Positions 31,874 to 41,346 of a stretch of DNA of 64,000 nt are shown here, piece after piece (within the stretch, counting starts at the first letter, position 1; each line of letters starts with the position of its first letter). A model generated the notes under the pieces. That model was given only the letters and a program-made list of their open reading frames with translations. It ran no database searches and had not been told where the DNA came from. The stretch is from contig CALHWY010000012.1 of NCBI GenBank assembly GCA_938040055.1, positions 248,001-312,000 of the forward strand. Direction: 5' to 3'. The stretch comes from an uncultured Endomicrobiia bacterium (GTDB lineage Bacteria > Elusimicrobiota > Endomicrobiia > Endomicrobiales > Endomicrobiaceae). The translations under genes were made by a program, and so were the position numbers.

Positions 31874-33856
31874 CTATCGGCTTAAACCGTCCGGCTTAAA
31901 CCATTTATTATATTTAACGGTTTCGGTTACGGCTTTATCTAAAAACATAATTTTCTCCTCCATATCGCTAAATTCTCCGCTTCCGCTGTCAAAAGAAGAT
32001 TCCAGGGCTTTTATCCGGTTATGCCTCATATAACCCGAATCGTCGATGAAAACGATATTATTGCCGTCGTTAATTAAAGCGAAATGCCGCCCGCCGGGAT
32101 TTAAAGCGTTTTTTCCCGAAGACGAAAACGGTTTGCCTATATTTAAAAGGTGGTATATCGTAGGCATAAGGTCCGCCTGGGAAACGACATAATCTATTTT
32201 CCGCTTCCCTAAAATTTTCGGAGCATAAATGACAAAAGGTATTTTGAATTTCTCTATTACGTTGTCATCTTTCTGAACGGAAGTAAGGATGTGATCCGCC
32301 ATAAAAACAAAAACGGTATCGTCAAAGTATCCCGCCGTTTTGGCGTTTTCAATAAGAGCTCCTATCGCATAATCGCAATAATAAAGATTATTCAAATATT
32401 TGCCTTCGTCGGTATCCGCGGAATATTTGCGAAACTGCGGGGTCGTTTGAATAAAAGGGCTGTGCGTGGTTCCGGTAAACGAAAAAATAAAGAAAGGAGT
32501 TCCGGCTTCCCGGGCCGCCGCCGCTTTTTTCGAAACAAAGTCCAGCATTTCATAATCGTAGCCCGAATAAATGTCTTCATTATAGCGCCAGATCTGCGGT
32601 ATATCTTCTTTTCCGAAACTCTCCCGCGCATGAAAAATATTTTTTGAAATATCGCACATTTTCAACGACTTTCTTGAAGACGATTGTACATACATCGTAA
32701 AATATCCCATAGCGTTGAAAGTCTCAAACATCGACGACGCGTTTACGTTTACCTCTAAGCCGTAACCCAAAAGCGGCATGCCGGGCATAACGGGCATGCC
32801 CAAAAGAGCTCCGCAGATTCCGTATATGCTTCTGCTCCCGGAAGAATAAGCGTTGGAAAAAAATACGCCGTCCCGCGCGATTTTATCGAAATTGGGAGTG
32901 ACGCCGTAGCCGGCCGCGCTGACGGAATCTATGTATTTGGGAGTCCAGCTTTCAAGCAAAACCACAATGATGTTGTATTTTTTTAAATCCCCTTTTTTAA
33001 TAATTTTACGCATAAGAGGGTACTGCTCGTCGACAATTTCTTCATCGCCGTCGAACAGCAAAGCCCTCGCGTTTACAAAAGCTTCTTCTTTGGGGTAATT
33101 ATTGAAAAAAATACCGGCGGACTTTTTCAATGCCTGATACTGCGAAAAAATACCGTTCATAATCAAAGTTGCCTGGGAAGTGCCTTTTGCCGTTTTGTAT
33201 ACGTCTTCGACATTTAACGGTCTTCCCGTAAATTTGCCTCTTGCCGACAGCAATATAAGACAAACAACCGGTATTATCAATATTATGTTTTTCATCAAAC
33301 CGACGGGCTTGGGGCGGTAGCCTTTATTTATAAACCGGAACAACAGACCTACGCACGCAGCCGCGGCAAAAAAAACAATGACCAAAAGTTTCCAGTAAAT
33401 TCTTACAATATAGTCCAGAATAAACCCTTTTTCGGTAAGAGCCAGCAAAATATCTTCCGTCATATGTCTCTTTACTTCCGGAAAATAAAAGTAGTCGCCC
33501 AAAAGAAGCAAAGTCATTATGACAATATTGCAGCACAGCATCAAAACCGCGAATTTGACGATCTTTTCGGATTTTACAGGAAGAAAAAGAATAAATATCC
33601 AGAGAGCGGAAAAAACGCTTATCACCGAAATGTCAAAACGCAGCCCGTACGCGAAAGCAAAAATTACGTCATTTAAAGGAAGACGTCCGAAAATTTCAGG
33701 GTAAGAAAAATAAAATAAAAAACGGAAGCAGGAAAAAACAAGAATGGAAAAAAGACAATAAAACAAAGAGATTTTAACCTTTATTCTAACATCCTGACTA
33801 TATTCTTTTGAGAATAAGCTTATCGCTTTAAGCCTGTATTTATCCGGTATTTTCAA
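31874..33856 (-). CDS. LTA synthase/OpgB-like membrane phosphotransferase (copy 2)
   Basis: A 660-residue relative of copy 1: five N-terminal helices (about 28-205), then a sulfatase-fold domain with Glu302 in VVLLESWTPKYID, Ser343 in SSGSRSIYGI and FMADHI near 520. The start is a TTG at 33856, supported by AAAGGA. Copy 1 and copy 2 share long stretches (YGVTPNFD, SGYDYEMLDF/KGYDLDGLQF), so they are recent paralogues. It sits between a nucleotidyltransferase gene and metK. Confidence 0.82.
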   Translation of the reverse strand: MKIPDKYRLKAISLFSKEYSQDVRIKVKISLFYCLFSILVFSCFRFLFYFSYPEIFGRLPLNDVIFAFAYGLRFDISVISVFSALWIFILFLPVKSEKIVKFAVLMLCCNIVIMTLLLLGDYFYFPEVKRHMTEDILLALTEKGFILDYIVRIYWKLLVIVFFAAAACVGLLFRFINKGYRPKPVGLMKNIILIIPVVCLILLSARGKFTGRPLNVEDVYKTAKGTSQATLIMNGIFSQYQALKKSAGIFFNNYPKEEAFVNARALLFDGDEEIVDEQYPLMRKIIKKGDLKKYNIIVVLLESWTPKYIDSVSAAGYGVTPNFDKIARDGVFFSNAYSSGSRSIYGICGALLGMPVMPGMPLLGYGLEVNVNASSMFETFNAMGYFTMYVQSSSRKSLKMCDISKNIFHARESFGKEDIPQIWRYNEDIYSGYDYEMLDFVSKKAAAAREAGTPFFIFSFTGTTHSPFIQTTPQFRKYSADTDEGKYLNNLYYCDYAIGALIENAKTAGYFDDTVFVFMADHILTSVQKDDNVIEKFKIPFVIYAPKILGKRKIDYVVSQADLMPTIYHLLNIGKPFSSSGKNALNPGGRHFALINDGNNIVFIDDSGYMRHNRIKALESSFDSGSGEFSDMEEKIMFLDKAVTETVKYNKWFKPDGLSR

Positions 33857-33880
33857 ATTTTTCCTTTCCTTGCTCTTTTT

Positions 33881-34897
33881 TCAGCTCATTATTATTGAAT
33901 CAAAAAGCCTGATGTCTTCGGGAATTTTTCCTTTATATCCCACTATAGTATTCGACAGTTTCGCTCCTTTGCCTATATACGAACCGCTCCATATTATCGT
34001 TTTCGCTATCAAGGAATTATCTTCGACTTTTACGCCGCTGCCGATAACCGAATAGGGCTCAACGGTCACATTTGCGCCTATATAAGCATTGTCTCCTATA
34101 AAACACGGACTTTTTATTTTCGCGCTTCCATCTATTTTGGCGTATTTGCTTATATAGTTTCCATCTTTTTTAACGCACGGCGCCTCTATTTTTACTTTGC
34201 GGTCCAATGCGTCGAAAACGCCTTTTTTATATTCGAGTATATTGCCTATATCCGTCCAATATTCCTTCATAACATAGCCGTAAACTCTTTTCTTATTTTT
34301 TAAAAGAAGAGGGAACAAATCCAAACTGAAATCAAAAAATTTATTCCCGGGTATATATTGAAAAACTCCGGGATCAAACACGTATATTCCCGTGTTTACC
34401 GTATCGGCGAATATATCGCTCCATTTAGGTTTTTCGACAAACCGTATGACTTTTCCGTTTTTATCCGCCACGGTAATGCCGTAATCAAGCCTTGCTCCGG
34501 TTTCTTTCAGCACTATCGTGGCAAGCGCTTTTTTCTTTTTGTGAAACCGTACGGCCTTTTTAAGGTCTATGTCGGTCAGCCCGTCTCCGGACATAACTAC
34601 AAAAGTATCGTCAAAAAATTTCTCGCGTTTTTTTACCGCTCCGGCCGTGCCGAGAAGTTTTTTCTCAAACGAATAGTTTATGCAGATATCCATATAATTG
34701 CCGCTGAAATAGCCGGTTATGCAATTCGGACGATGAAAAAGATTTATTGAAACGTCGTCAAAACCGTGCTTTTTAAGATTATTGAGAGTGTAATGCAAAG
34801 CCGGTTTTCCCAAAATGGGGATCATCGGTTTCGGAATATCATGCGTCAAAGGTCTTAATCTCGTTCCCGCTCCGGCCGCCAAAACAAATGCTTTCAT
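33881..34897 (-). CDS. sugar nucleotidyltransferase with left-handed beta-helix
   Basis: A 338-residue nucleotide-sugar pyrophosphorylase, probably mannose-1-phosphate guanylyltransferase-like. N-terminal nucleotidyltransferase domain: FVLAAGAGTRLRPLTHDIPKP (signature loop), VMSGDGLTDIDL with the metal Asp, and FVEKP. C-terminal hexapeptide repeats (about 245-335: NAYIGANVTVEPYSVIGSG). Which sugar is used is uncertain. Its start overlaps the stop of the epimerase gene by 4 nt. Confidence 0.84.
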   Translation of the reverse strand: MKAFVLAAGAGTRLRPLTHDIPKPMIPILGKPALHYTLNNLKKHGFDDVSINLFHRPNCITGYFSGNYMDICINYSFEKKLLGTAGAVKKREKFFDDTFVVMSGDGLTDIDLKKAVRFHKKKKALATIVLKETGARLDYGITVADKNGKVIRFVEKPKWSDIFADTVNTGIYVFDPGVFQYIPGNKFFDFSLDLFPLLLKNKKRVYGYVMKEYWTDIGNILEYKKGVFDALDRKVKIEAPCVKKDGNYISKYAKIDGSAKIKSPCFIGDNAYIGANVTVEPYSVIGSGVKVEDNSLIAKTIIWSGSYIGKGAKLSNTIVGYKGKIPEDIRLFDSIIMS

Positions 34898-35823
34898 TTA
34901 AGAGCCTCTTTTTTAAAATAAAGCAATGTCTTTTTTATGCCTTCCTTTATATCCACCTCAGGTCTCCACCCAAGCTTTTTCAAAGCTTTTTTATTGTCTA
35001 AAAAACTTTTAAAAAGCTCCCCTTCCCTTTTTTTCTTATAGACGGGCTTTTTGTCCGTTTTCGATATCACAGACATAATTTTCACTATCTCGTTTAAAGG
35101 CACGGCTTTGTTTGTCCCAATGTTTATTATACTGTTGTCGGCTTTCGTCAGCGACCCGATATTCGCTTCAACGACATCCGACACGTATACGTAATCTCTC
35201 ATCTGCTTTCCGCTGCCGAAAACGGTCACGGGTTCGTTATTAAGCATTTTCCCGGCAAATATGGCCACTACTCCGGCCTCGCCCCGCGGATCCTGTCTGG
35301 GGCCGTAGACATTGGCATATCTCAAAACGGTATATTTCAAGCCGTGTATTTCGCCGTAAAATTTTATGTAATTTTCCACGCAATACTTGGCTATCCCGTA
35401 AGGAGAAAGAGGATCGGGAAAAGTTTTCTCGCAGGGAGCTTTATTGCCGCATTCTCCGTAAATGGTGCCTCCCGAGGAAGCAAAAATAATTTTTTTCGCA
35501 TTGTTTTCAACGCAGGCTTTCAGTATATTAAGAGAACCGAGTATGTTTATGTCCGCGTCGTATTTGGGATCAGCGACGGATTTTCTCACGTCTATCTGGG
35601 CGGCGCAGTGTATTACCGCGTCAGGCTTTTCCTTTTTAAATATATCAAAAACGGCTTTTTCATTGACAATATCCGCTTTATAAAATTCAGCCTTTCCATT
35701 GACATTATTCAACTTTCCGGAAGACAAATCGTCAAGTATGACCGCTTTATGTCTTTTTGCTATCACAGCGTCGGCAATATTGGAACCTATAAATCCTGCG
35801 CCTCCGGTAACCAGCACTTTCAT
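34894..35823 (-). CDS. NAD-dependent sugar-nucleotide epimerase (GalE-like)
   Basis: A 309-residue short-chain dehydrogenase/epimerase. TGGAGFIGSNIAD binds NAD; Tyr and Lys of the catalytic pair are in YGIAKYCVE (about 146-154) with Ser/Thr in ASSGGTIYG. Sequence style is that of UDP-glucose 4-epimerases of the shorter type. It overlaps the nucleotidyltransferase start (ATGA-type overlap) and is separated by one base from LTA-synthase-like copy 3. Confidence 0.85.
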   Translation of the reverse strand: MKVLVTGGAGFIGSNIADAVIAKRHKAVILDDLSSGKLNNVNGKAEFYKADIVNEKAVFDIFKKEKPDAVIHCAAQIDVRKSVADPKYDADINILGSLNILKACVENNAKKIIFASSGGTIYGECGNKAPCEKTFPDPLSPYGIAKYCVENYIKFYGEIHGLKYTVLRYANVYGPRQDPRGEAGVVAIFAGKMLNNEPVTVFGSGKQMRDYVYVSDVVEANIGSLTKADNSIINIGTNKAVPLNEIVKIMSVISKTDKKPVYKKKREGELFKSFLDNKKALKKLGWRPEVDIKEGIKKTLLYFKKEALK

Positions 35824-35824
35824 T

Positions 35825-37846
35825 TTAATTTTCTCCGGTGTTTTTGATTAAATAATCGGAAACGGCTATTAAAGATAAATAATGCCTGACAAGTTTTCTA
35901 TGTCCTTCGGTTTCTCGGGATTTTTTTACTTGTCCGGGATTGTCTTTATCCCATATATAATGCGAAACTTCTTTATTTTTAAAATTATAAACTATAACGA
36001 AATTTTTATCCGCCGCCAGTCCGGCGTCCGTATAAGCTATATTTGAGGCTGAGGACGGATCCAAAAGATTTTTTCCCATGGCCGTATAAGCACTCTCCGA
36101 AAGAGAGCAATGGTAAAGGGTCGGCATTATATCCATATGCGAGCCGAATACCGACGTATCCGCATTCTCAGGCTTTAGTTTTTGCGGTATATAAAGATAA
36201 AAAGGAACGCTGAGCGAATCGAAAACGTTTTCACGGGAATAAGTAAATACATTCCAGAAATTGTGATCTCCGGTTACGGCTATTATCGTATTTTGCCCGT
36301 ATTGCGAATTTTTTATTTTCGTAATAAATCTGCCCAGCATTTCGTTGGAATACTGGTAAGTCGCAAATCTTTTAGCCGCCAGTTCTTTTCCAGTAATTTT
36401 TTTCTCCAGTTCAGCGCTGACGGAAAGAGGCAAAGTTTTATAATCGTCCGGAAGAGAATAAGGCGGATGGTTTGAAGTCGTCATAACATATATAAACTTT
36501 CTTTTACCGCCGGAATCCAGCGTTTGGTATATAAAATCAAACAAATACTCGTCATAAACGCCCCACTGGTTTCTGGGATATCGCTTATCCATTGCGCCTT
36601 CGCCTATGACTTTGTCAAAACCTAAGTTCGGCATAAAAGAACCCACATTGCGCCAGCCCGTATTGCCGCCGTAAATAAAAATCGTCTCATATCCGTTTCG
36701 CTTGTAAGGCGCGGGCCCGGAAAATTTATATTTTTCATAAGCATACCTTGACTGGGACAAATATCTCGACATAGGCCGTCTTCCGACATTGGTAATCGCG
36801 GCTTCAAGACTTCCTATAGTGCCTTCATGCCCGGGCAGAAAATTGTAAAAAACCAAATCCGAATCGAAATGCTTTTTAAGCTCTCCCAGCACGTTAAAGC
36901 TTTCCGAATTGTATTTAATAAGATCGGAGCCGAAACTTTCCATAACTATAAAAATCACATTGGGGCGGACTTTTTCTATTTTTTTATTCTGAGGGGTTTT
37001 AGCGTCAAGCATACGCTCCGGATGCAGCTGCGGAACGGAATTTATGTCCGTATCCAAAAAGTCCGCGAAAGCTTTTCTTATATCGTCTTTATATCCGGTT
37101 TTATCTATATAATCGAAGTTCTTTTCTTTCCCTTTCGCTTCCAGAGCCGCCTGAAAAGTGTATACCGCGTTTATCGAGGTTTTATTTATAAAAACATTTG
37201 AAGAAACTTCGGCATTATCCACCCCGAGGGGAAATATCCCCAAAGAGCCTCTCGCGGCTATAAAATTTAAAACCAGCATTAACGAAGACAAAACTATTTT
37301 AGGCAAAAGCCGTTCCGGCATTTTCAGGGAGCGGTTATCAATTTTTAAAACGCGTTTTGACAATAAAAAAACGGCCGCGAACAAAAACGCAAAACCCAGC
37401 ATGATAAGAAATAAATTATAATTTTCGTAAAAAGTCGAAATTAAAGCCGCCGTATCATCTTCAAAAAAGCCAAAGACCAGAATATTAATATGATTTTGAA
37501 AATAAGAATAAAAGCCGAAATCAACGCACAAAAAAACAAAAAGCGCGCCTATAAAAACCGTATAATAATATTTAAGCGCGGAAAGCCATTTTTCAAACGA
37601 TTTTGCCGAAAAAAGAACTATAATAAAAGATATTGTTACGGGCATGTTAAAATATGACAAAACGGCAAGGTCATATCTTACCCCCATATAAAAAGCTTTT
37701 GCTATATCCAAACTTAATCCCGAAAAATCTATTCCTTTGCCGTAATAACAGAAAAACACCGCCCTGTAAATCGACATAAAAAACAAGAAAATCAGATTAA
37801 GCGAAAAAAGTCTTATAAGTATACGTTTGATATATTGCATTCCCAT
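35825..37846 (-). CDS. LTA synthase-like membrane phosphotransferase (copy 3)
   Basis: A roughly 673-residue relative of copies 1 and 2 but more divergent: about five N-terminal helices, then the sulfatase domain with Glu303 in IVMESFGSDL, Thr343 as likely nucleophile in GHEGTIGS, and VTGDHNFWN near 560. The Thr matches true LtaS, unlike the Ser of the other two copies, so the substrate may differ. The frame is open to a TTG at 37879; I prefer the ATG at 37846, although neither has a good ribosome site and the ATG at 37840 is also possible. It follows recA by about 70 nt. Confidence 0.8.
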   Translation of the reverse strand: MGMQYIKRILIRLFSLNLIFLFFMSIYRAVFFCYYGKGIDFSGLSLDIAKAFYMGVRYDLAVLSYFNMPVTISFIIVLFSAKSFEKWLSALKYYYTVFIGALFVFLCVDFGFYSYFQNHINILVFGFFEDDTAALISTFYENYNLFLIMLGFAFLFAAVFLLSKRVLKIDNRSLKMPERLLPKIVLSSLMLVLNFIAARGSLGIFPLGVDNAEVSSNVFINKTSINAVYTFQAALEAKGKEKNFDYIDKTGYKDDIRKAFADFLDTDINSVPQLHPERMLDAKTPQNKKIEKVRPNVIFIVMESFGSDLIKYNSESFNVLGELKKHFDSDLVFYNFLPGHEGTIGSLEAAITNVGRRPMSRYLSQSRYAYEKYKFSGPAPYKRNGYETIFIYGGNTGWRNVGSFMPNLGFDKVIGEGAMDKRYPRNQWGVYDEYLFDFIYQTLDSGGKRKFIYVMTTSNHPPYSLPDDYKTLPLSVSAELEKKITGKELAAKRFATYQYSNEMLGRFITKIKNSQYGQNTIIAVTGDHNFWNVFTYSRENVFDSLSVPFYLYIPQKLKPENADTSVFGSHMDIMPTLYHCSLSESAYTAMGKNLLDPSSASNIAYTDAGLAADKNFVIVYNFKNKEVSHYIWDKDNPGQVKKSRETEGHRKLVRHYLSLIAVSDYLIKNTGEN

Positions 37847-37914
37847 TTTATCACAAAAGCGCCTGACGGCGTCGCGCAAGCCGGATCTTTCTTCGGTATA
37901 ATTTTGTTTTCAGC

Positions 37915-38991
37915 TTATTTTTCGGCTTTTTTTGAAACTTTTTTTTCTTTCGCAGGTTCGGCTTTCGCGTTTTTATCGGCGGAAAAAGTTTCTTCTTCAA
38001 AACCGAAAGCTTTCGCGCGTATTTTCGATTCTATTTCCGCGGCTGTTTCGGGGTGTTCGTTTAAAAAAGCCTTCGCATTGTCCCTGCCCTGCCCGAGCCT
38101 GTCTCCTTTATAACTGAAAAAAGCGCCCGCCTTATCTATAATTCCGTCGGCAACTCCCATATCTATCAGATAACCAGCCCTGTCAACGCCTATTCCGAAC
38201 ATTATTTCAAATTCAGCCTGTTTAAACGGCGGTGCGACTTTGTTTTTAACGACTTTCACTCTTACTCGGTTACCGAGTATTTCATCGCCTTTTTTTACCG
38301 ATTCTATTCTTCTTATATCAAGTCTTACCGAAGAATAGAACTTAAGGGCAAGACCTCCCGGAGTCGTTTCCGGACTTCCCCACATAACGCCTATTTTCTG
38401 TCTTAGCTGGTTTATGAAAATTATGGAGGTTTTCGATTTGGAAATATTTGCGGTAAGCTTCCTCAGCGCCTGGCTCATAAGCCTTGCCTGAAGCCCTACG
38501 AAAGAATCGCCCATTTCGCCTTCAATTTCCGCTCTTGGAACCAAAGCGGCGACGGAATCTACGACTATTATGTCAACCGCTCCCGAGCGGACAAGCTTAT
38601 CCGCTATTTCCAATGCCTGTTCTCCGGAATCCGGCTGGGATATCAAAAGATTGTCTATATCCACTCCCAGCTTTGCGGCATATTCCGGATCCATAGCATG
38701 CTCGGCGTCTATATATGCGGCGATTCCGCCGGTTTTCTGCGTTTCGGAAACCATGCATAAAGCCAGAGTGGTTTTTCCGGAAGATTCGGGACCGTAAATC
38801 TCGATTATTCTTCCTCTGGGAATTCCGCCCGCTCCTATTGCGATATCCAAAGGCAAAGCGCCGGTCGGGATAACCTCGACTTTAGTCGCCGCATGTTTCT
38901 CTCCGAGCCTCATAATGGCTTCCTTTCCGAAATCTTTCTCTATCTGGGAAAGAGCCAGATCCAAAGCTTTAAGTTTTTCGTCTTTTGCCAT
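37915..38991 (-). CDS. recA: recombinase RecA
   Basis: A 358-residue RecA, the DNA strand-exchange ATPase and SOS co-protease. Walker A GPESSGKTT (67-75), Walker B IIVVDSVAAL (about 139-148), the L1/L2 DNA-binding loops (L2 around SPETTPGGLALKF) and a C-terminal tail rich in Lys, Glu and Ala. Complete. The start is only 9 nt from the stop of the sugar dehydrogenase gene, with no space for a promoter, so expression should come from the glycan operon promoter near 41318-41346. Confidence 0.96.
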   Translation of the reverse strand: MAKDEKLKALDLALSQIEKDFGKEAIMRLGEKHAATKVEVIPTGALPLDIAIGAGGIPRGRIIEIYGPESSGKTTLALCMVSETQKTGGIAAYIDAEHAMDPEYAAKLGVDIDNLLISQPDSGEQALEIADKLVRSGAVDIIVVDSVAALVPRAEIEGEMGDSFVGLQARLMSQALRKLTANISKSKTSIIFINQLRQKIGVMWGSPETTPGGLALKFYSSVRLDIRRIESVKKGDEILGNRVRVKVVKNKVAPPFKQAEFEIMFGIGVDRAGYLIDMGVADGIIDKAGAFFSYKGDRLGQGRDNAKAFLNEHPETAAEIESKIRAKAFGFEEETFSADKNAKAEPAKEKKVSKKAEK

Positions 38992-39000
38992 TTTTTTCTC

Positions 39001-40302
39001 CTATATTCTTACTATTTTTTTCGACCTGACATTTTTAAAAGCATTCCGCGTATCAACCACTATTTTAGAATCCCGGAGAATTTTTTTATAGTCTACCGAG
39101 GTATGATCGGTTATAACGGCCGCGATATCGTATTTTTTAAGCCCGTTAAGATTTTTTTCGGATATTAAAGTCTTTCCCGAGGCGCAGTGTTTTACCGACG
39201 GAACATAAGGATCATAATAAGAAACCCTGGCCCCCTTAGCGATAAGAATATTTATTATGTCGACGGCGGGAGATTCCCTGACGTCAGCCACGTCTTTTTT
39301 ATAAGCCGCGCCGAAAACCATAACTTTCGAGCCTTTGAGAGATTTGGATTGTCCGTTAAGCGCGTCCGCGATTTTAGACACGACATATTCGGGCATTTTT
39401 GAATTCATTTCTCCCGCAAGTTCAATAAACCTTGAATAAAAATTTAAAGTTTTAAGTTTCCAGGAAAGATAATGGGGATCCAGGGGAATGCAGTGCCCGC
39501 CGATTCCAGGACCCGGATAAAAAGGCATAAAGCCGAAAGGTTTTGTAGCGGCGGCGTCTATAATTTCCCATACGTTTAATTTCAGCTTGTCGCACATCAA
39601 GGCGACTTCGTTTACAAGCGCTATATTGACGGATCTGAAAGTGTTTTCCAGAAGTTTCACCATTTCGGCGGCCTCAGCGGAAGAAACTTTATAAACTTTC
39701 GTAAAAGAGCCGTAAACCGCGCCGGCGAGATCGGCGCATTTTCCGCACCAGCCTCCTACGACTTTCGGAGTTTCCTTAATTCCGAATTTTTTATTTGACG
39801 GGTCTATCCTTTCAGGGCTGAAAGCCAAAAAGAAATCCCGTCCGGCTTTTAAGCCGGTTTCTTCAAGTATGGGAAGCACCAGTTCCTTGGTGGTGCCGGG
39901 ATATGTGGTGGATTCAAGGATTACCAATTGTCCTTTTCTAAGCCTTTTTCTTATATTTTGCGCCGCCTCAAGAATATAAGAGACGTCCGGATCTTTGGAT
40001 TTCCTTAAAGGCGTCGGAACGCATATTATGATTACGTCTTTGTTTGAAAGTTTTTTAAAATCCGAGACAGCTTCGAATTTTCCGGCTTTGACGAGTTCTT
40101 TCATATCTTTTGAGGAAACGTCTCCTATATAAGATTTCCCTTTATTTATCGAAAGCACTTTCAACCCGTCGACTTCAAATCCCGTGACATTAAAACCCTG
40201 CTTTCCGAGCTCCACCGAAAGAGGAAGCCCCACATACCCCTGCCCGATAATTCCGATTTCGGCTTTTCTGCAATTGATTTTCCCCAGCAGTTCCCTGTAC
40301 AT
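39001..40302 (-). CDS. UDP-sugar 6-dehydrogenase (UDP-N-acetylhexosamine dehydrogenase-like)
   Basis: A 433-residue nucleotide-sugar dehydrogenase that oxidises C6 twice to make an acidic sugar nucleotide. GIIGQGYVGLPLSVELGKQGF (NAD site), FLAFSPERIDP, the catalytic Cys in GPGIGGHCIPLDPHYLSWK and GAAYKKDVADVRESP. The pattern best fits the UDP-GlcNAc/UDP-ManNAc 6-dehydrogenase subgroup (WbpA/WecC/TviB). I start at the ATG at 40302, preceded by AAAGGA; the frame extends upstream through the epimerase gene, which is not credible. It is followed by recA. Confidence 0.88.
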   Translation of the reverse strand: MYRELLGKINCRKAEIGIIGQGYVGLPLSVELGKQGFNVTGFEVDGLKVLSINKGKSYIGDVSSKDMKELVKAGKFEAVSDFKKLSNKDVIIICVPTPLRKSKDPDVSYILEAAQNIRKRLRKGQLVILESTTYPGTTKELVLPILEETGLKAGRDFFLAFSPERIDPSNKKFGIKETPKVVGGWCGKCADLAGAVYGSFTKVYKVSSAEAAEMVKLLENTFRSVNIALVNEVALMCDKLKLNVWEIIDAAATKPFGFMPFYPGPGIGGHCIPLDPHYLSWKLKTLNFYSRFIELAGEMNSKMPEYVVSKIADALNGQSKSLKGSKVMVFGAAYKKDVADVRESPAVDIINILIAKGARVSYYDPYVPSVKHCASGKTLISEKNLNGLKKYDIAAVITDHTSVDYKKILRDSKIVVDTRNAFKNVRSKKIVRI

Positions 40303-40321
40303 TTTCTTTTCCTTTAGCATG

Positions 40322-41287
40322 CTATAATTTGATATTTTTAAACCAAAATTTATTTTCAAGATACCATCCGACCGTTTTCCGTATGCCCTCTTCAAGCGAA
40401 ATCTTCGGGCTCCATCCGAGCGTTTTCCCGGCTTCGTCAATGCTTGCCCAGGTGGCTGTTATATCGGCTTTGTGGAAAGGCTTATAGTCATACGCGGCTT
40501 TTTTACCTAAATTGTCTTCAATCAGTTCAATCATGCGGCTTAGCTTATAGGGTTTATTTCCTCCGAGATTTACGGTTTTATATCCGACTTTTTTAAGCGC
40601 TTTTACAGTGCCTGCCGCTATATCGTCGACATAAGTAAAATCCCTGCTTTGGGAACCGTCTCCGAAAAGTTCTATCGGTTTTCCCTCATCTATCCATTTT
40701 ATAAAGCGTATTATACTCATGTCAGGCCTTCCGGCAGGGCCGTAAACGGTAAAATATCTTAATACCGTTATATCAAGCCCGTAAAGATAATGATACGAAT
40801 AACACATGGCTTCAGCGCCTTTTTTTGAAGCCGCATAAGGAGAAATAGGAGTATTGACGGCAAGACTTTCCACAAAAGGCATTTTCTGCCCCGCGTACAA
40901 AGAAGAAGTTGAGGCCAGAACGAATTTTTTTATTTTAAAATCCCTCGCTATGTCAAGCAGATTGAGAGTGCCCAGGGTGTTTGTGGAAACGTAAACAAAA
41001 GGATTTTCCATGCTGTAACGCACGCCTGCTCTGGCGGCAAGATTGATAATCGCCTTTATTTTATGTTTTTTTACTATCCTGCCCAAACTTTGTTTGTCTT
41101 CTATATCGGATTTGTAAAAGATAAAACCGCGGATTTTTTTAAGATTGTCCAACCTGTGTTTTTTTATTCTTATGTCATAATAATCGTTCATATTATCTAT
41201 GCCGATCACTTCTTTCCCGGATTTCAAAAGCAATTCACTTACCTTGGCTCCTATAAAACCGGCTGCTCCCGTAACCATAATCGCCAT
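40322..41287 (-). CDS. NAD-dependent epimerase (UDP-glucuronate 4-epimerase-like)
   Basis: A 321-residue extended short-chain epimerase: VTGAAGFIGAKVSE, GIDNMNDYYDIRIKKHRL (a stretch typical of UDP-glucuronate epimerases), Ser/Tyr/Lys in STSSLYAG and SPYAASKKG, and LRYFTVYGP. It probably epimerises the uronic-type sugar nucleotide made by the next gene. It is the first gene of the operon that runs to the broken GT2 gene, with a strong promoter upstream and ribosome site GGGAG. Confidence 0.87.
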   Translation of the reverse strand: MAIMVTGAAGFIGAKVSELLLKSGKEVIGIDNMNDYYDIRIKKHRLDNLKKIRGFIFYKSDIEDKQSLGRIVKKHKIKAIINLAARAGVRYSMENPFVYVSTNTLGTLNLLDIARDFKIKKFVLASTSSLYAGQKMPFVESLAVNTPISPYAASKKGAEAMCYSYHYLYGLDITVLRYFTVYGPAGRPDMSIIRFIKWIDEGKPIELFGDGSQSRDFTYVDDIAAGTVKALKKVGYKTVNLGGNKPYKLSRMIELIEDNLGKKAAYDYKPFHKADITATWASIDEAGKTLGWSPKISLEEGIRKTVGWYLENKFWFKNIKL

Positions 41288-41317
41288 ATCAAAACTCCCT
41301 TATTTTTCTATCGGAAA

Positions 41318-41346
41318 ATTATATAAAATAATGTTCGTTTTGTCAT
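41318..41346 (-). promoter_or_regulatory. promoter of the glycan-recA-metK operon
   Basis: ATGACA (41341-41346), a 17-nt spacer and TATAAT (41318-41323) on the minus strand, about 30 nt before the epimerase start. The spacer contains CGAAC (41333-41337) followed by N4 and TTTT, also seen before lexA. Confidence 0.62.
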
